The notes under the pieces were generated by a model. It was not told the DNA's origin, did not search any database, and was given only the letters and a program-made list of their open reading frames with translations. Shown here piece by piece: positions 57,722 to 64,000 of a stretch of 64,000 nucleotides of DNA. Source of the DNA: Chloroflexota bacterium (lineage in GTDB: Bacteria > Chloroflexota > Limnocylindria > Limnocylindrales > CSP1-4). The first letter of the stretch is position 1; each line of letters starts with the position of its first letter. The DNA is taken from assembly GCA_021787395.1 (NCBI GenBank), contig JAJYLZ010000009.1, forward strand, positions 1 to 64,000. Reading direction: 5' to 3'. Both the position numbers and the translations under genes were made by a program.

Positions 57722-58798
57722 ATGCTGTCGCACCTCCGCCGTCTGCTCGACGCGTCCCCCAGCCTGCGGCGACGGGTCGTCGTGGTGTACGTCTTCCTGC
57801 TGTGCTTCAACGTCGCCGCGTGGGGCCTGGCCCTCGCGGCGTCCGCGGCCTACCCGATCCTGCTGCCGACAGCGTTCCTCGCCTACACGTTCGGCCTACG
57901 GCACGCCGTGGACGCGGACCACATCGCGGCGATCGACAACTCGACCCGCAAGCTGATGCAGGACGGGCAGCGCCCCGTCGCGGTCGGGACGTTCTTCTCG
58001 CTCGGCCACTCGACCGTCGTCGTCGCCCTGTCGGTGCTCGTCGCCGTCTTCGCCGGCGCGGTGAGCGGGATCCCGGCGGCGCAGCGGATCGGCGGCCTGA
58101 TCGGGACCGGGGTCTCCGCGACGTTCCTCCTCGTGATCGGCGTCATCAACCTGGTCGTGCTGCTCGACATCTGGCGGATGTTCCGGGAGGTCCGCGAGGG
58201 CGGCGAGTACAGCGAGGAGAGCCTCGAGGACTTCCTCGACAGCCGCGGCCTCCTGGCGCGGCTCCTGCGGCCCGCGCTGCGGCTGATCCGGCGGAGCTGG
58301 CACATGTACCCGCTCGGCTTCCTGTTCGGCCTCGGGTTCGACACCGCGTCCGAGGTGGCGCTCCTCGGACTGGCGGCCACCTCCGGGGCCGGCGGCGTCC
58401 CGGTCGGCTACATCCTGATCCTGCCCGCGCTCTTCGCGGCGGGCATGTGCACCGTCGACTCCACCGACGGGATCCTGATGCTCGGTGCCTACGGCTGGGC
58501 CTATGTCAAGCCCATCCGCAAGCTGTATTACAACCTCAACATCACCTTTGTGTCGGTGGTGATCGCCTTCATCATCGGCGGCATCGAGGTCCTGAGCATC
58601 ATCGCGAACCAGTTCGGGCTGACCGGCGGGATCTGGGACGTCGTCACAGGACTCGACTTCGGGCTGATCGGCCTCGGGATCATCGTGGTGTTCGCGGCGA
58701 GCTGGATCCTGTCAACGCTCGTGTACCGCTGGAAGGGCTACGACGACCTGCTCGCCGCGGCGCATCCGGCCATGGGGACGGGCGGCGACGCCTCCTGA
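57722..58798 (+). CDS. High-affinity nickel/cobalt permease (NiCoT, HoxN/NixA type)
   Basis: A 358-residue, eight-helix permease for Ni2+ or Co2+. The signature motifs are clear: RHAVDADHIAAIDNSTRKLM in helix 2, FFSLGHSTVVVAL in helix 3, LGFDTASEVALL in helix 5 and AAGMCTVDSTDGILML in helix 6. Nickel would serve hydrogenase, urease or other enzymes not in the window. GGGAG lies about 7 bp before the ATG; an ATG at 57680 is possible but has no better site. Confidence 0.93.
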   Translation: MLSHLRRLLDASPSLRRRVVVVYVFLLCFNVAAWGLALAASAAYPILLPTAFLAYTFGLRHAVDADHIAAIDNSTRKLMQDGQRPVAVGTFFSLGHSTVVVALSVLVAVFAGAVSGIPAAQRIGGLIGTGVSATFLLVIGVINLVVLLDIWRMFREVREGGEYSEESLEDFLDSRGLLARLLRPALRLIRRSWHMYPLGFLFGLGFDTASEVALLGLAATSGAGGVPVGYILILPALFAAGMCTVDSTDGILMLGAYGWAYVKPIRKLYYNLNITFVSVVIAFIIGGIEVLSIIANQFGLTGGIWDVVTGLDFGLIGLGIIVVFAASWILSTLVYRWKGYDDLLAAAHPAMGTGGDAS

Positions 58799-58944
58799 CG
58801 CCCAGCCCCCGCTGCCACTCGCGCCGGCGGCGCACAAGGCGGGCGTTCCCGGATTCCCGGATCGTGACCACCAATCCGCGTGCCGGCAATCCACAGGCCT
58901 GTCTCAGCCTGCGCTCATGTGCGCGTCGATCATCGGCCCTAGCG

Positions 58945-59415
58945 ATGGTCGGGACGGCAGGAGTTCACGCAGTGCTTGAGCAGACATTCGGGCCGATGGG
59001 CCGCTGGGCCGAGGATCCCCGGGCGATCACGGTCGCCGTCGAGTCGATCCCGCTCGTCCGGGCCGCCTTCGAGTCTCTCGTGGCGACGGTCCCAGGGATC
59101 CGTCTGGCCTCCGCTGGCCCCGACCACCGGGCGACCACGCCGATGGTCGTGCTCGAGGTGGATGTGGGCCAGGGACGGTCCTCGGATGATGGGACGCGTG
59201 CTCCCGCCCCGCGGGCCAACGTGCTCCGGCTCGCGCCCCAATGGGAACCGCGGGACGCGCTGCGGGCTGTTCAGGACGGGGCGGTCGGCTGCCTGACGAC
59301 CGGCGCCTCGGTCGCCGACCTCGCGACTGCGATCCGCCGAGTGGCGCGGGGCGAGGTGACGCTGCCGCCAGGCGTTGACGGCGCCGCGCAGTGGGGCCAG
59401 CCCATCGGCCGCTGA
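58945..59415 (+). CDS. Degenerate receiver-domain-like protein without output domain
   Basis: A 156-residue protein resembling a NarL-type receiver: AITVAVESIPLVRAAFESLV, VPGIRLASAGPD, VVLEVDVG and DALRAVQDGAVGCLTTGASVADLATAIRRVARGE. The acidic pair (DD) and the phospho-Asp are not at their usual places and the HTH domain is missing. It may be a pseudo-receiver or a truncated relic. Start is the first ATG in frame. Confidence 0.5.
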   Translation: MVGTAGVHAVLEQTFGPMGRWAEDPRAITVAVESIPLVRAAFESLVATVPGIRLASAGPDHRATTPMVVLEVDVGQGRSSDDGTRAPAPRANVLRLAPQWEPRDALRAVQDGAVGCLTTGASVADLATAIRRVARGEVTLPPGVDGAAQWGQPIGR

Positions 59416-59462
59416 CCATCCCCGCTGCGGCCGGCTTCGCCCGGGCCCTCCCCGAACGCTTG

Positions 59463-59480
59463 TACGACAGCGCTGTAGTA
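59463..59480 (+). promoter_or_regulatory. BlaI box 2
   Basis: TACGACA-GCGC-TGTAGTA, a nearly perfect 7-4-7 dyad, 141 bp before the Lgt-like fusion gene. Confidence 0.72.
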
Positions 59481-59549
59481 GCATCGCGCCAGCGAGCTCG
59501 ACTCGCCCGCCTCCGCGCCAAGCGGCGCGACCAGCTCGCCCGCCACGAA

Positions 59550-59567
59550 TACGACATATGTGTAGCA
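59550..59567 (+). promoter_or_regulatory. BlaI box 3
   Basis: TACGACA-TATG-TGTAGCA has the same 7-4-7 layout with one mismatch. With box 2 it makes a double operator before the Lgt-like fusion gene. Confidence 0.65.
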
Positions 59568-59621
59568 GGTTGGCGGCGGCGGCCCGTTCAACCGCAGCAC
59601 GCTAGAGCTAGAGAGAAGCAG

Positions 59622-60809
59622 ATGTCCTCCCGGAGCAACCGAGCGTCAGGGCGCGCACGGCGCCCCAAGACCGCGGGCGAACGGCGGTCCTCGCCTCCGG
59701 CCGTGCCTTCCGGTGTCGCAGCCGCGGGCGCGGGGATCGTAGCCGATCCCCCTGGCGCCACGGCCGACCAGCCGAGAGTGGAGCCGGCTGCCCTCGTCGT
59801 CTCCCACTGGTTCGAGTCGGGCCCCGCAGGCGGACCCCGGTACGACGCCACCATCCGGGTCGTGGGCCGGCGGCGCGGCGTGGACGCGGGGAGGGCCGGC
59901 CCGGGCGACTCGTTCTCGGTGTCCGAGGCCGTCCAGGGGGTCGTGCCGGGCTCCGGTCCCGTCGCGGCGACCAGCTGGGTCTACGGGGTGACCGCCGGGG
60001 ACTGGGACGTGAGCGCCGAGCTCGTTGGGCCCGAGCGCGCCCGCCAGGCGAACGGCGGCGGCCGGGTTCACCGCGCCGGCTGGTCGTGGCGGCGCTGGAC
60101 GGTCGAGTCGGCGCCCGACGCCCCGGTCTCCACCCGCTGGGCGCCGATCGCCCCGCTCGCGGCGAGCCCGGTGGTGGCCCCGGGGAGCTTCACCGTCCTC
60201 GCCGCCGTTGCGCTGGCCGCCGCCATCGGGCTCGAGCCGGCGTTCCTCGCCCACCACCGCCTCGATGTCGGCAGCGCCCTCGTCGCGTCCGTCCTCGGCG
60301 CGGCGCTGGGCCTGGCCGGGGCGAAGGCTTGGTACATGGCCCTCAAGGGCTTCTCGCGCGCGACCCTCCGCGAGGGTTGGTCGGTAGACGGCTTCCTGAT
60401 CGCGGCGCCCGTCGCGGCCTCGATCGTGGCTGTCGTCCTCGGGGAGCCCCTCGGCGCGTTCCTCGACGCGGTCACCCCGGGCCTGTTCGTCGCCGTCGCG
60501 ATCGGGCGGATCGGCTGCTTCTTCACCGGCTGCTGCGCCGGGCGAACGACGGCCGGCTGGGGGATCTGGTCCTCCGACAGACGCGTCGCTGCCCGCCGGG
60601 TCCCCACACAGCTGCTCGAGTCGCTGACCGGGGCCGCCCTCGCCGCGGTCTCGACCGCCGTGGTGCTCGGCCGCGTCGCATACGGGTCGGGTCTGGTGTT
60701 CGCGGCGACGATCGTGGCCTACGTGGTGGCGCGGCAGGGGCTGCTACGCCTCCGCGCGGAGTCGCGGCCGTTCTCGTGGCGGCGCGCCGCGCCCGCACGG
60801 ACCGGGTAG
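59622..60809 (+). CDS. Lgt-like membrane protein with N-terminal soluble domain
   Basis: A 395-residue protein. A disordered basic start, then a soluble beta-rich part (residues about 55-175: VVSHWFESGPAGGPRYDATI, AVQGVVPGSGPVAATSWVYG, TAGDWDVSAELVGP), then about seven helices with VDGFLIAAPVAASIVAVVLG and AVAIGRIGCFFTGCCAGR, which resembles the GRIG-x3-GCC form of Lgt-type enzymes. It may transfer lipid to a substrate, with the N-terminal domain as a partner-binding part. Two BlaI boxes precede it. Confidence 0.7.
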   Translation: MSSRSNRASGRARRPKTAGERRSSPPAVPSGVAAAGAGIVADPPGATADQPRVEPAALVVSHWFESGPAGGPRYDATIRVVGRRRGVDAGRAGPGDSFSVSEAVQGVVPGSGPVAATSWVYGVTAGDWDVSAELVGPERARQANGGGRVHRAGWSWRRWTVESAPDAPVSTRWAPIAPLAASPVVAPGSFTVLAAVALAAAIGLEPAFLAHHRLDVGSALVASVLGAALGLAGAKAWYMALKGFSRATLREGWSVDGFLIAAPVAASIVAVVLGEPLGAFLDAVTPGLFVAVAIGRIGCFFTGCCAGRTTAGWGIWSSDRRVAARRVPTQLLESLTGAALAAVSTAVVLGRVAYGSGLVFAATIVAYVVARQGLLRLRAESRPFSWRRAAPARTG

Positions 60810-60864
60810 CCGCGCCGGGGCTGGAAACGCCGCAGGCGGGACGAGGGGGCGACGCAGCGGCTGT

Positions 60865-61554
60865 TCAGGTCCCGTCAGGCACCGTGGGCCCGATCGCCCG
60901 CTCGGGCCAGTGGCCGCGCCGCTCCTTGACCAGCTGGCCGAGCTTCATCATCCCGTAGGTCAGGCCCTCCGGCCGGGGCGGGCAGCCAGGGACGTAGACG
61001 TCGACCGGCAGGAGCCGGTCGATGCCCTGGATCGTGGAGTAGGAGCGCTTGTAGCGGCCGCCCGAGCAGGTGCAGTCGCCCATGGCCACGCACCACTTCG
61101 GCTCGGGCATCTGCTCCCACAGGCGGACGAGCGGGCCGGCCATCTTGGTCGTCAGGGTGCCGGCCACGATCAGGACGTCGGCCTGTCGCGGGCTGGCGCG
61201 GAACGGGAACATGCCCCAGCGGTCCATATCGTTGCAGCTGCAGGCCGCCGACATCATCTCGATCGCGCAGCAGGCGAGGCCCGACAGCAGCGGCCAGAGG
61301 CTGTTCATGCGGATCAGGTCGATCAGGATGTCGGCCTTGGTCGGGATCACGTCCAGCTGGCCCCAGCGTGCCGTGTCCGCCAGCACGAGGTCCGAGCCCT
61401 CGAGCTCGCGGAGGTGCGTGGAGGCGGGCGCGGTGCCCTGGTAGGCGCCCGGCCGGACCGTGGACCACAGCGTGTTGGGGACGACGATCGGCTCGGCTCG
61501 GGCGTCGCGCCCGGAGTCTGCCGTGGCGATCAACCGGCGGGGCGGCTCGTCCAT
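60865..61554 (-). CDS. NuoB-like [NiFe]-hydrogenase/complex I 20-kDa subunit homologue
   Basis: A 229-residue protein with the complex I subunit B pattern: LACCAIEMMSAAC, FPFRASPRQADVLIVAGTLT, QMPEPKWCVAMGDCTCSGG, GIDRLLPVDVYVPGCPPRPEGL. The CC, GDC and PGCPP cysteines that bind cluster N2 are present. It could join quinone or hydrogenase-type electron transfer. No other nuo or hydrogenase gene is in the window, so it is an orphan copy here. BlaI box 4 lies 85 bp upstream. Confidence 0.88.
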   Translation of the reverse strand: MDEPPRRLIATADSGRDARAEPIVVPNTLWSTVRPGAYQGTAPASTHLRELEGSDLVLADTARWGQLDVIPTKADILIDLIRMNSLWPLLSGLACCAIEMMSAACSCNDMDRWGMFPFRASPRQADVLIVAGTLTTKMAGPLVRLWEQMPEPKWCVAMGDCTCSGGRYKRSYSTIQGIDRLLPVDVYVPGCPPRPEGLTYGMMKLGQLVKERRGHWPERAIGPTVPDGT

Positions 61555-61639
61555 GCGGCGTGGTCCTCCTGAGCCACAAGCCCCGCGCGCTGCGGTCCGG
61601 GCTCCTATCACCGTGTGGTGCGCGAGGGTTCCCCGATGT

Positions 61640-61657
61640 TACGACAGGCGTGTAGTT
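61640..61657 (-). promoter_or_regulatory. BlaI box 4
   Basis: TACGACA-GGCG-TGTAGTT, same 7-4-7 layout, upstream of the NuoB-like gene. Confidence 0.6.
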
Positions 61658-61695
61658 GTTGTCCGGGCCATACCCGATCGCGATCGCCCATGGGG

Positions 61696-61938
61696 TCAGC
61701 CGTCACCGGGCGCGACCGGGACTCCGCCGAGCCTGACGATCGCGGCGAGGTCGGCGACCCCGACCACGAGCGGGTCGTAGTCGATGATGAGCAGGCGCCC
61801 CTCTCTGGCGGTCACCGCCCGGTAGATGCCCGGGTGGGCCTCGAGCAGGCGCTCGTACCGGCGGTCACTCGTCCGCGCGTCGGTGCTGACCGGGACGTGG
61901 GCGCGGAACCCCCGGACCGGTCGGCGCTGCCGCGTCAT
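61696..61938 (-). CDS. Small protein of unknown function
   Basis: An 80-residue protein: RGFRAHVPVSTDARTS, RYERLLEAHPGIYRAV, EGRLLIIDYDPLVVGVADLAAIVRLGGV. The beta-alpha pattern and the DYDP turn recall an HMA-like ferredoxin fold, but no metal-binding cysteine is present. It lies upstream of the NuoB-like gene on the same strand and may be cotranscribed. Moderately plausible gene. Confidence 0.5.
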   Translation of the reverse strand: MTRQRRPVRGFRAHVPVSTDARTSDRRYERLLEAHPGIYRAVTAREGRLLIIDYDPLVVGVADLAAIVRLGGVPVAPGDG

Positions 61939-62279
61939 GAGCCTCCTCCCCTGGCGGTGCTCGAGCGCGTGGGGTCGCCCGATCCGGTCCCACCCGTCGC
62001 CCCGGTTGCTGCACGGGGCGTCATCCCGCCCGCACCCAGGCCGACGAGGCGCTTGCGCTCATGGCGGCGCGAATCGAGCCCATCGGTTTCAGCGTCCACC
62101 AGCGATGCTGATCATGAACCGAGGCTGGCCGCGGCTGATGAATCCAGAGTGAGCCGCGGATGAGACTTCCGGTCCCATTCGGCACCGCCCGCCTGCTTCC
62201 GTCCGGCGCGGGACCTCCGCGTCGGCTCGGATCAGCTGGCCGACACGGTCGGGAGCTGGTCCGGCGCGCCGCCGAGGCG
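61939..62279. other. Gene-free stretch
   Basis: No gene or clear regulatory element recognised. Confidence 0.4.
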
Positions 62280-63485
62280 TCAGGCCGCGCACGCCGCCAG
62301 GCACCATGCGCAGCGATCGCAGCCCGCCGGCTCGACGAACAGCGCCCGCGGCGCGAGCTCGGCGGCATGCAGCCCGCAGGCGCAGGCGAGCTCGCACCGG
62401 CCGTCGATCGCGAACGGCGCCGACCGCCCGGCGATGGCGTCGATCGCCCGCTCGCGCACCGTGTGGCTCAGGCGTACGCCGAGCAGCGCAACGCTGATCG
62501 ACCCCTCGGCCACGAGCGCGATCGCGCCCAGGCGGTCGAGCGCAGGGCCGAGCACGCCGCGCAGGCGGCGGTCGTGGTCCTGTAGCGAGCCGATGGCGCC
62601 GTCGGCCCAGTCGCCGATGACCTGGGCGGCGGCGACGCCGGACAGGAGCGCGTACGAGATGCCCTCGCCGAACAGGGCATCGGCCGTCGCGGCCGCGTCG
62701 CCCGCCAGGACGACCCGGTCCGAGGCGAGCGGCCCTGTGCGGAGCCCCTGGGGGATCCAGTGCCCGCGCACGTGCCCCGCGCTCGGGTCGAGGCCGAGAT
62801 CGCGGGCGAAGCGCGCCAGATCGCCTCGCAGCCGGCGGTGCTCGGAGGCGCGGTACGAGCCTACGCCGACGTTGGCGTGGTCGCCCTTCGGGAAGTACCA
62901 GCCGTAGCCGCCCCGCAGGCCGAAGGCCAGCACGGCCGTCTCGGGCGCGACCACCGAGGAGAACGGCAGGTCGACCTCGAGCGCCAGGGCCAGGCGGTGC
63001 GGCGTGCCACCGAGGCCCAGCCGGCGGGACAGGGCGCTCGGTTCGCCGTCGGCCACGACCGCGACATCCGCCGCGAACCGCCCGCCCGCGGTGCGGATCG
63101 CCACGCCGGTCTCGTCTTCGACGATGTCGAGGACCGGGGTCGCGTCGCGGACCTCGGCCCCCGCGCGCGCCGCGGCCTCGACCAGGGTGAGGTCGAACCG
63201 TGTCCGTTCGACCATCGCGATCGTCGCGGCGGGCGCCTCGATGCGGAACGAGCCGAGGTGTGGCGCCCGGAGCTCCACCCGCTCGACGCGGCGCTCGACC
63301 ACCTCGAGCGCCTCTCGCGGGACGAGCCGCTGGGCCTTCGGGGTCAGGCCGCCGCCGCACAGCTTGGGGCGCGGCAGGCGGCGGGCCTCGAAGAGGGTCA
63401 CGTCGGCGCCGCGCTCGGCGAGGAGCCGGGCGGCGGTGCTGCCGGCCGGTCCGGCTCCGATGACGGCGACCCTGGGCTGCGACAT
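62280..63485 (-). CDS. Geranylgeranyl-reductase-family flavoprotein
   Basis: A 401-residue FAD enzyme: VAVIGAGPAGSTAARLL (FAD site), LPRPKLCGGGLTPKAQ, GRFAADVAVVADGEPSALSR, GGYGWYFPKGDHANVGVG, VVLAGDAAATADALFGEGI. This is the pattern of geranylgeranyl/digeranylgeranyl reductases, which saturate isoprenoid chains of quinones or lipids. A C-terminal extension rich in cysteines (CELACACGLHA, CDRCAWCLAACAA) could hold an FeS or metal site. It is followed upstream on the same strand by a DUF5676-like gene. Confidence 0.85.
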   Translation of the reverse strand: MSQPRVAVIGAGPAGSTAARLLAERGADVTLFEARRLPRPKLCGGGLTPKAQRLVPREALEVVERRVERVELRAPHLGSFRIEAPAATIAMVERTRFDLTLVEAAARAGAEVRDATPVLDIVEDETGVAIRTAGGRFAADVAVVADGEPSALSRRLGLGGTPHRLALALEVDLPFSSVVAPETAVLAFGLRGGYGWYFPKGDHANVGVGSYRASEHRRLRGDLARFARDLGLDPSAGHVRGHWIPQGLRTGPLASDRVVLAGDAAATADALFGEGISYALLSGVAAAQVIGDWADGAIGSLQDHDRRLRGVLGPALDRLGAIALVAEGSISVALLGVRLSHTVRERAIDAIAGRSAPFAIDGRCELACACGLHAAELAPRALFVEPAGCDRCAWCLAACAA

Positions 63486-63490
63486 GGGCG

Positions 63491-63760
63491 TCAGGCGGCC
63501 CTAGCCGAGCGGTCGACGACGAAGTTCCAGGCGGCGGCCGCGGCCGCGGCCGCGGCGAGGCCGTACAGGGCCATCTCGACGAGGCCCAGCACGAAGCTGA
63601 CCGGATCGAGCCAGGTGAAGCCCGGGAAGAGCGTCGGGAAGGACCGCCACATGCCGAACACGTCGGGCCAGATGGCCCCGGCCGCGAGGCAGACGAGGTA
63701 GGCGACCTCGCCGACGGCGACGAGTGCCGCCGCGAGTGGCGCGAACGGCAGGCGGTTCAT
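63491..63760 (-). CDS. DUF5676-like small membrane protein
   Basis: An 89-residue protein with two helices (FAPLAAALVAVGEVAYLVCLAAG and SFVLGLVEMALYGLAAAAAAA) and a WRSFPTLFPGFTWL linker. It resembles the DUF5676 family of small two-helix proteins found near metal and redox genes. First gene of the flavoprotein unit; a class I array ends 86 bp upstream. Confidence 0.7.
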   Translation of the reverse strand: MNRLPFAPLAAALVAVGEVAYLVCLAAGAIWPDVFGMWRSFPTLFPGFTWLDPVSFVLGLVEMALYGLAAAAAAAAAWNFVVDRSARAA

Positions 63761-63846
63761 GTGTGCTGCCTCCTGCGGTGCTGTCGTTGATGACGACCGG
63801 ACAGCCGCCCGGGGTCATCCACGGTTGAGAGCGTCGCTCGTTCGAG

Positions 63847-63883
63847 TTAGCCGGCGGTGAACCCGCGCTGAGGTCCTGCTGAG
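63847..63883 (-). promoter_or_regulatory. Class I direct-repeat array (4 units)
   Basis: TTAG, TGAA, TGAG and TGAG start at 63847, 63858, 63869 and 63880. Faces the DUF5676-flavoprotein operon. Confidence 0.68.
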
Positions 63884-63919
63884 AACGGGGGAGCCATGGC
63901 CGTGCGCAACCCCGGCCTC

Positions 63920-63945
63920 TCAGGCGTAGCTCACCTGTCCCTCAG
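63920..63945 (+). promoter_or_regulatory. Class I direct-repeat array (3 units)
   Basis: TCAG, TCAC and TCAG start at 63920, 63931 and 63942, all preceded by C. Faces right, 22 bp before a possible start codon at 63968. Confidence 0.65.
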
Positions 63946-63967
63946 GCCACGGACCGATGCTGCACGC

Positions 63968-64000
63968 GTGAAGGGCCGATACGTGCGCCTGGGCTCCACG
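63968..64000 (+). CDS. Possible start of a gene continuing past the window
   Basis: GTG opens a frame VKGRYVR LGST that runs to the window edge. A class I array ends 22 bp upstream, matching the array-to-start distance seen before other genes. Too short for any product call. Confidence 0.25.
   Translation, partial: MKGRYVRLGST

Noticed and set aside
1-64000. Insertion sequences, integrases, attachment sites, tRNA or rRNA genes
   Set aside because: None could be supported; no transposase motifs, terminal repeats with target duplications or tRNA cloverleaf were recognised.

Overview
The window is about 64 kb of very GC-rich bacterial DNA with short intergenic gaps, frequent GTG starts and many 1-8 bp start/stop overlaps. 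No rRNA, tRNA, CRISPR array, integrase or transposase was recognised. Gene content (DUF3105, SHOCT and DUF5676 small membrane proteins, lone cytochrome b6-type gene, many cupredoxins, geranylgeranyl-reductase-like flavoprotein, BlaI/M56 pair) suggests a Chloroflexota (Limnocylindria-like), Dormibacterota or deep actinobacterial lineage. This placement is an inference from content only.

Layout. 1-9 kb: tail of a histidine kinase, an NRAMP-like transporter with unusual metal-site motifs, a sulfur-handling cluster (thioredoxin-fold protein, SQR-like flavoprotein, DsrE, ArsR-rhodanese, cysteine desulfurase) and an ArsR-CDF zinc-efflux operon followed by two frameshifted genes. 9.7-16 kb: cupredoxin/YHS/CopB-type ATPase (broken), then a cytochrome b6-like membrane operon. 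16-20 kb: an ECF sigma/anti-sigma module whose anti-sigma factor has a long Met/Pro-rich outer tail, with two target promoters of nearly identical sequence. 20-30 kb: methyltransferase and cysteine synthase, then a copper operon (SHOCT, CuA-like cupredoxin, CcdA-like, HMA, HMA-TauE/SafE-cupredoxin fusion, CopA ATPase, two YHS proteins). 30-45 kb: inactive site-2-protease-like protein, LemA, MMPL exporter with TetR, Lgt/cupredoxin operon, cystathionine gamma-synthase, a two-component system. 45-54 kb: MerR plus a 26-residue Cys-rich peptide, SHOCT-cupredoxin, an orphan Met-rich histidine kinase, a second CcdA/cupredoxin/CsoR-like/S2P-like operon and a second two-component system. 54-64 kb: BlaI/M56 pair with four matching operator boxes, a Fur/nickel-transporter pair, Lgt-like, NuoB-like and flavoprotein genes.

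The genes form a dense copper (and Zn/Ni/Mn) handling and redox-maturation region. Cupredoxins, CuA-like CxxxC proteins, CcdA-like thiol carriers, YHS and HMA carriers, P-type ATPases and a metallothionein-like peptide would import, shuttle, detoxify and insert copper.

Regulatory layers can be read from the DNA. Class I arrays are YTCA direct repeats phased at 11 bp on the coding strand, found upstream of about thirteen transcription units and assigned here to the OmpR-type regulator at 53570-54250. Class II arrays (GCAAG/TCAAG, also 11-bp phased) lie before the other OmpR-type operon and the copper operon. The remaining signals are twin ECF promoters, CsoR-like G-tract palindromes, BlaI boxes, and ArsR and TetR dyads.

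Many genes are broken. Single-base indels in homopolymers suggest sequencing error in some cases; others (NRAMP fragment, ABC remnant, CcmA/OsmC junction, YHS remnant) are genuine gene decay.
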